A stretch of 64,000 nt of DNA from Pseudomonas shirazensis (GTDB lineage Bacteria; Pseudomonadota; Gammaproteobacteria; Pseudomonadales; Pseudomonadaceae): NCBI RefSeq assembly GCF_014268785.2, contig NZ_JABWRD020000001.1:1501001-1565000 (forward strand), in the 5' to 3' direction. Below the pieces are notes generated by a model. The model did not search any database. It was not told where the DNA came from and was given only the letters and a program-made list of their open reading frames with translations. A program made the translations under genes and the position numbers. This document shows positions 60,798-64,000 of the stretch, one piece after another (the first letter of the stretch is position 1; every line of letters begins with the position of its first letter).

Positions 60798-63700
60798 TAC
60801 CTTCTCCCCTGTGAGTTTCGATAGCTGATACCGCCTGGTCGCCAGGAGTCAGCTACTGCCTTCTCGCCGGCGGCCTTCATCTGGGCCTGCATGTTCTGCT
60901 GCAAGGCTTGCTGGTCCAACTGCATGCCCTCACCGCTGCGGTCCTCGGTGACAAGCGTCAGCGACATGGGCATGGAGATCGAGGTCCCACCACCCCCGCC
61001 TACTGCCCGCACGCCGAGTTGCCCACCGGCGGTTCTGGTCAGCGGCATGACAGCTTCATCACCAGCCTCCCCCATCACGCCCATGCGTCCTCCGGCCATG
61101 CCGAAAGCAGTGGGCGTACTGACGATCGAGTTCGTGAAGGCGCCGCCGTCAGCGAACATCTGCACGCCCTGTGACCATGCCCCGCCCAACGCCTGGGGGA
61201 AGTAGGCACTGCCATATCCGGCCTGAGATGCGCCGAGATTGGACGACACAGCGCCTGCTGAGCCCGCTTCCATGCCGTTGCCCGAGCCCCCGCCAAAGTA
61301 GGCGGATGCAGCCGAAACCCCAAGGTTGACCAGTCCGCCCAGCAATCCAGAGGCCGCCTGCCGCGCAGCGATTCGCGCCATGTCAGCGATGATGGATCTC
61401 GCGAAGTCCGCAAAAGAGGCCTTCCCGGTCATCGCGAAATTGACGATCGAATCCTCCATGGAACTGAAGGCATTGCCGAACAACGTCTTAGTCTGGCCAG
61501 CAATGTTCTTGGCGCTATCGAGGTAGTTTTCCCACGCAGCCGAAGCGCCCTTGGTCCAATCACCCTGGGCGGCTTCGACATCGGCGTAGTTCTGCTGGAT
61601 CTGGTCCGTGGCTTTCTTGTTTGCTGAAGCCAAAGCCTGAGATTTGCGCTCGAACTCAGCTTCGGACATGTTGCGCGACGGGTCAGAACGCTGATTTTCC
61701 AGATCGAGCACCTGCTGCGCATATCGATCCTGCTGGGTGTTCAGCTCCCCGTTGAGAGCGTTCTGCCGGTCGCCGCGCCCTACTCCAACAACTGCCCGCT
61801 GACCCGCAAGCTCCAATGCTCTCTGTTGCTGCTCGAGAGCCTGCACGTAGCTTGAGATCGCTCGCTCCTGCTTGGCCAGCCGTCCTTGCTCATTGGTCGC
61901 CAGGACAGAAAGCTCGGTGTCAGCATCCTTCTGGGCTTTGACCATGGCAGCGCGAGCGTCCGCGATCTTCTGGTCAAGCTGGATCCGCTGCTGGGCGGAG
62001 GTGCTACTGCGCGCCTTCGCATCCTCCAGCGCTTTGATCTCGGCCTCGTAAGCGTTTGTAACCTCGGCCTTCTGCTGCTCAACGATCGCTGCGCGCTGGG
62101 CTGCATATGACTCCTGCGAGATCAGGCCGGCTTTCTGCGTCGCGTCCAGTTCTTTCTGGTTGTTTTTGTACTCGGCCAGGATGGCGGCCAAGGCGTTCTT
62201 TTGGTTGTTAAAGCCTGCGAGATCAACAGTGCCAGGGCGCCCCGCGGGATCTTTGTATTTCTCAGCAATGTTGCTGCGAACCTTTTCTATGGTTTCAGGA
62301 TTGAGCCTGGCATCGTCTGGATTTTTCTTCCTGATTACATCCAGCGATTTCTCGTATTCCTTGAGCTCCTCGCTGCGTTTCTTGGAGTTGGTCCAGGCTG
62401 ACTTCTCCAAGGCATCGACCTTGGCCATAGCCTTGATGGTTTTCTCGTTGGCTTCCGCCTCCTGGCGGTCGAATGCAGCGATATCTTCTTGGGCTGCCTT
62501 CTTGTCCTTCAAAAATTGAAGCTGGTCGGTATAGAACGTGACCATTTCCTTCTGATTTTGGAAAGCCCCCACATCGCCGCGCTGCGCGCTAGCCAGGTTT
62601 TCCTCCATGCGGGCAATATCATCATCGATGCTAGATCGACCGATGTTTTTCAGATTGTCCGCCGCCTTGGCTACCGCGTTGTAGCCACGCTCCCACCAGC
62701 TCAGATTCTCGATGATCTTCGGAGTGCGCTCGTTGATGGCGTCCGCAAACGCTTCGGTGGCGAGCTTGACGGCTTCTGCGTGCTTGCCCTGCTGCTCAAG
62801 TGCCGTAATCTGCGAGTAGACAGAACTCGTCAGGTAGTTGTACTGGGTATTCAACGCTACCGATGCTTTGACTGGGTCGTCCGCCAGCTTGACGAACTCG
62901 GCAATGGTCTCGGAAACCGCCTTGCCTGTTGCCTCCTCCATCGATACAGCTGCCTGCGCAACATCCATGAAGCTGTCGCCTGCGATCTTACCGCTACCGG
63001 CCAAACTCGCCAGAACCGATGCAGCTGCCCCAGTTGTGCCAACAGTCGCGCTCACCTGTTTGGCCAGACTGCCCAGCTGGTCGGCCGTAAGCCCGGCGGA
63101 GTTACCCGTCAAGACCAGGGCGTTGCTATAAGCATCGGTCTCTTCAGTCCCCTTGTAGAAGGCATATCCAAGCGCTACCGCAGCAGCAGCCGACACGGTT
63201 AGGGGGGTAATCAGACCAAGGATGTAGCCGCCCAAGGCGCGCGCGGCTGGACCAAGCCCGCCGAACATATCCTTAAGCTGCCCGCCCTGCTGCAGCGCGA
63301 CCATGGTGATAGGCTGGCCTGCTGCGATCGATGTGAAGATATCGGTGAACTGAGCAGGAACGCCGCGCAGTGCCGCAGCTGTAGCCTTCGCGGTCATGCC
63401 GGTCTTGCCGAGCGCACTGTCTGCGGCGCCAAGCGCGGTGCGCGCCTGGTCGATCTTCGTCTGGTACTCGCCGAAGGCTTCAGCATCAAGCGCGCCGCTC
63501 GCACGGAAGCCCTTAAGCTTCTGCTCCATGGCGTCCAAGCGGCCCATCGCTGCGACGGTGGGGTCTATCTTGCCAAGCAGCTCATCAAGTGCCTGGCCCT
63601 GATCACGCTGGGCTGCGGCTGAAGATTTGGCCGACTGCGCCAATCGTTCTTCAGTCGCCAGCAGCGCCTGTGCTCTGCTGTTGATCGCGGCCTGTCGTGA

Positions 63701-64000
63701 GGCATTGTCCGATAGAACGGCGTTGGCCTGCCCAGTAACTTCGACCGTTTGCGCAGTGGCCCGATTCAGCGACTGCACATACTCGCTTGCCTCCAGCGAG
63801 GCCCGTGCCATGGCCAGAAGCCTGGACTGCTGCTCCTCAGTGGTCTCGGCAGCACGGCGCCCTGCCTGCGCGCCAGCATCCGTGGCAGTGGTCAGCGCTG
63901 CTTGTGCTTGGCCAGCCTGCGCGGCCTCGGCCCGGAAAGCCCCCATGTTTGCTGCAGCGCTGCTGAACGCTGTGGAAGCGGTCGTGACAGCTCGACTCAC
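60797..64000 (-). CDS. H: Tail tape-measure protein, lambda H-like (partial)
   Basis: At least 1067 residues are visible; the 5' end lies beyond the right edge. There is a helical N-terminal region rich in Ala and Gln, then LGKTGMTAKATAAALRGVPAQFTDIFTSIAAGQP and hydrophobic segments (GGYILGLITPLTVSAAAAVALGYAFYKG). Long coiled-coil stretches follow, and the conserved lambda-H ending FGMAGGRMGVMGEAGDEAVMPLTRTAGGQLGV precedes the stop. It sets tail length and helps DNA entry. Confidence 0.92.
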   Translation of the reverse strand: MSRAVTTASTAFSSAAANMGAFRAEAAQAGQAQAALTTATDAGAQAGRRAAETTEEQQSRLLAMARASLEASEYVQSLNRATAQTVEVTGQANAVLSDNASRQAAINSRAQALLATEERLAQSAKSSAAAQRDQGQALDELLGKIDPTVAAMGRLDAMEQKLKGFRASGALDAEAFGEYQTKIDQARTALGAADSALGKTGMTAKATAAALRGVPAQFTDIFTSIAAGQPITMVALQQGGQLKDMFGGLGPAARALGGYILGLITPLTVSAAAAVALGYAFYKGTEETDAYSNALVLTGNSAGLTADQLGSLAKQVSATVGTTGAAASVLASLAGSGKIAGDSFMDVAQAAVSMEEATGKAVSETIAEFVKLADDPVKASVALNTQYNYLTSSVYSQITALEQQGKHAEAVKLATEAFADAINERTPKIIENLSWWERGYNAVAKAADNLKNIGRSSIDDDIARMEENLASAQRGDVGAFQNQKEMVTFYTDQLQFLKDKKAAQEDIAAFDRQEAEANEKTIKAMAKVDALEKSAWTNSKKRSEELKEYEKSLDVIRKKNPDDARLNPETIEKVRSNIAEKYKDPAGRPGTVDLAGFNNQKNALAAILAEYKNNQKELDATQKAGLISQESYAAQRAAIVEQQKAEVTNAYEAEIKALEDAKARSSTSAQQRIQLDQKIADARAAMVKAQKDADTELSVLATNEQGRLAKQERAISSYVQALEQQQRALELAGQRAVVGVGRGDRQNALNGELNTQQDRYAQQVLDLENQRSDPSRNMSEAEFERKSQALASANKKATDQIQQNYADVEAAQGDWTKGASAAWENYLDSAKNIAGQTKTLFGNAFSSMEDSIVNFAMTGKASFADFARSIIADMARIAARQAASGLLGGLVNLGVSAASAYFGGGSGNGMEAGSAGAVSSNLGASQAGYGSAYFPQALGGAWSQGVQMFADGGAFTNSIVSTPTAFGMAGGRMGVMGEAGDEAVMPLTRTAGGQLGVRAVGGGGGTSISMPMSLTLVTEDRSGEGMQLDQQALQQNMQAQMKAAGEKAVADSWRPGGISYRNSQGRR

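Overview
The window looks like chromosome from a Pseudomonas of the P. putida group. The evidence is a high-GC backbone with fluorescent-pseudomonad gene content: a QuiC-type 3-dehydroshikimate dehydratase, a DOPA-decarboxylase-like enzyme, two catecholate-type TonB receptors, a codB-pucR-codA set, a REP-type palindrome pair, and a lambdoid siphovirus-like prophage. No rRNA gene or complete tRNA is present, so species cannot be fixed from the window.

1-10 kb: a receiver-only response regulator, a broken EAL-domain fragment, a RidA-family protein, small envelope genes and a GlxA-like AraC regulator. A quinate/shikimate catabolic locus follows: TetR regulator and quiC on the minus strand, divergent from an MHS-family symporter, with an inverted repeat in the shared promoter region that resembles a PcaR box. 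A decarboxylase of the DOPA/tryptophan family and a LysR regulator come next.

10-25 kb: a YebC-family paralogue; an FAD amine oxidase, an organophosphate-type MFS transporter and a divergent LysR regulator that may handle an amine or aminophosphonate; trans-aconitate methyltransferase; a GABA-type permease divergent from a MocR regulator; a two-component system beside a TonB-dependent receptor; and two tandem TenA proteins behind a TPP riboswitch.

25-46 kb: a three-gene YqjD/YqjE-like membrane operon, an alkylsulfatase-fold protein that has lost its metal-binding motif, cytosine uptake and deamination (codB-pucR-codA), a CPBP protease, a sterol-desaturase-family protein, a heavily damaged TonB receptor gene, an intact FepA-like receptor with a Fur-box-like site, a REP pair, and a quinone oxidoreductase/LysR pair of lower GC. 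IS3 and integrase debris then abut the 3' half of a tRNA-Pro(GGG).

46-64 kb: the late end of a prophage integrated in that tRNA, transcribed leftward. Lambda-like tail genes run H, M, L, K, I, J, followed by small tail-fibre genes, tail-fibre assembly, a GH19 endolysin, Rz/Rz1 spanins, and a terminal cargo zone. Cargo includes a Tat-exported BNR-repeat protein, an SOS-box-controlled operon with a pre-shortened UmuD (HumD-like), and, inserted between K and I, a T4-Imm-like superinfection-immunity protein coupled to a lipoprotein. Integrase, lysogeny, head and packaging genes lie beyond the right edge.
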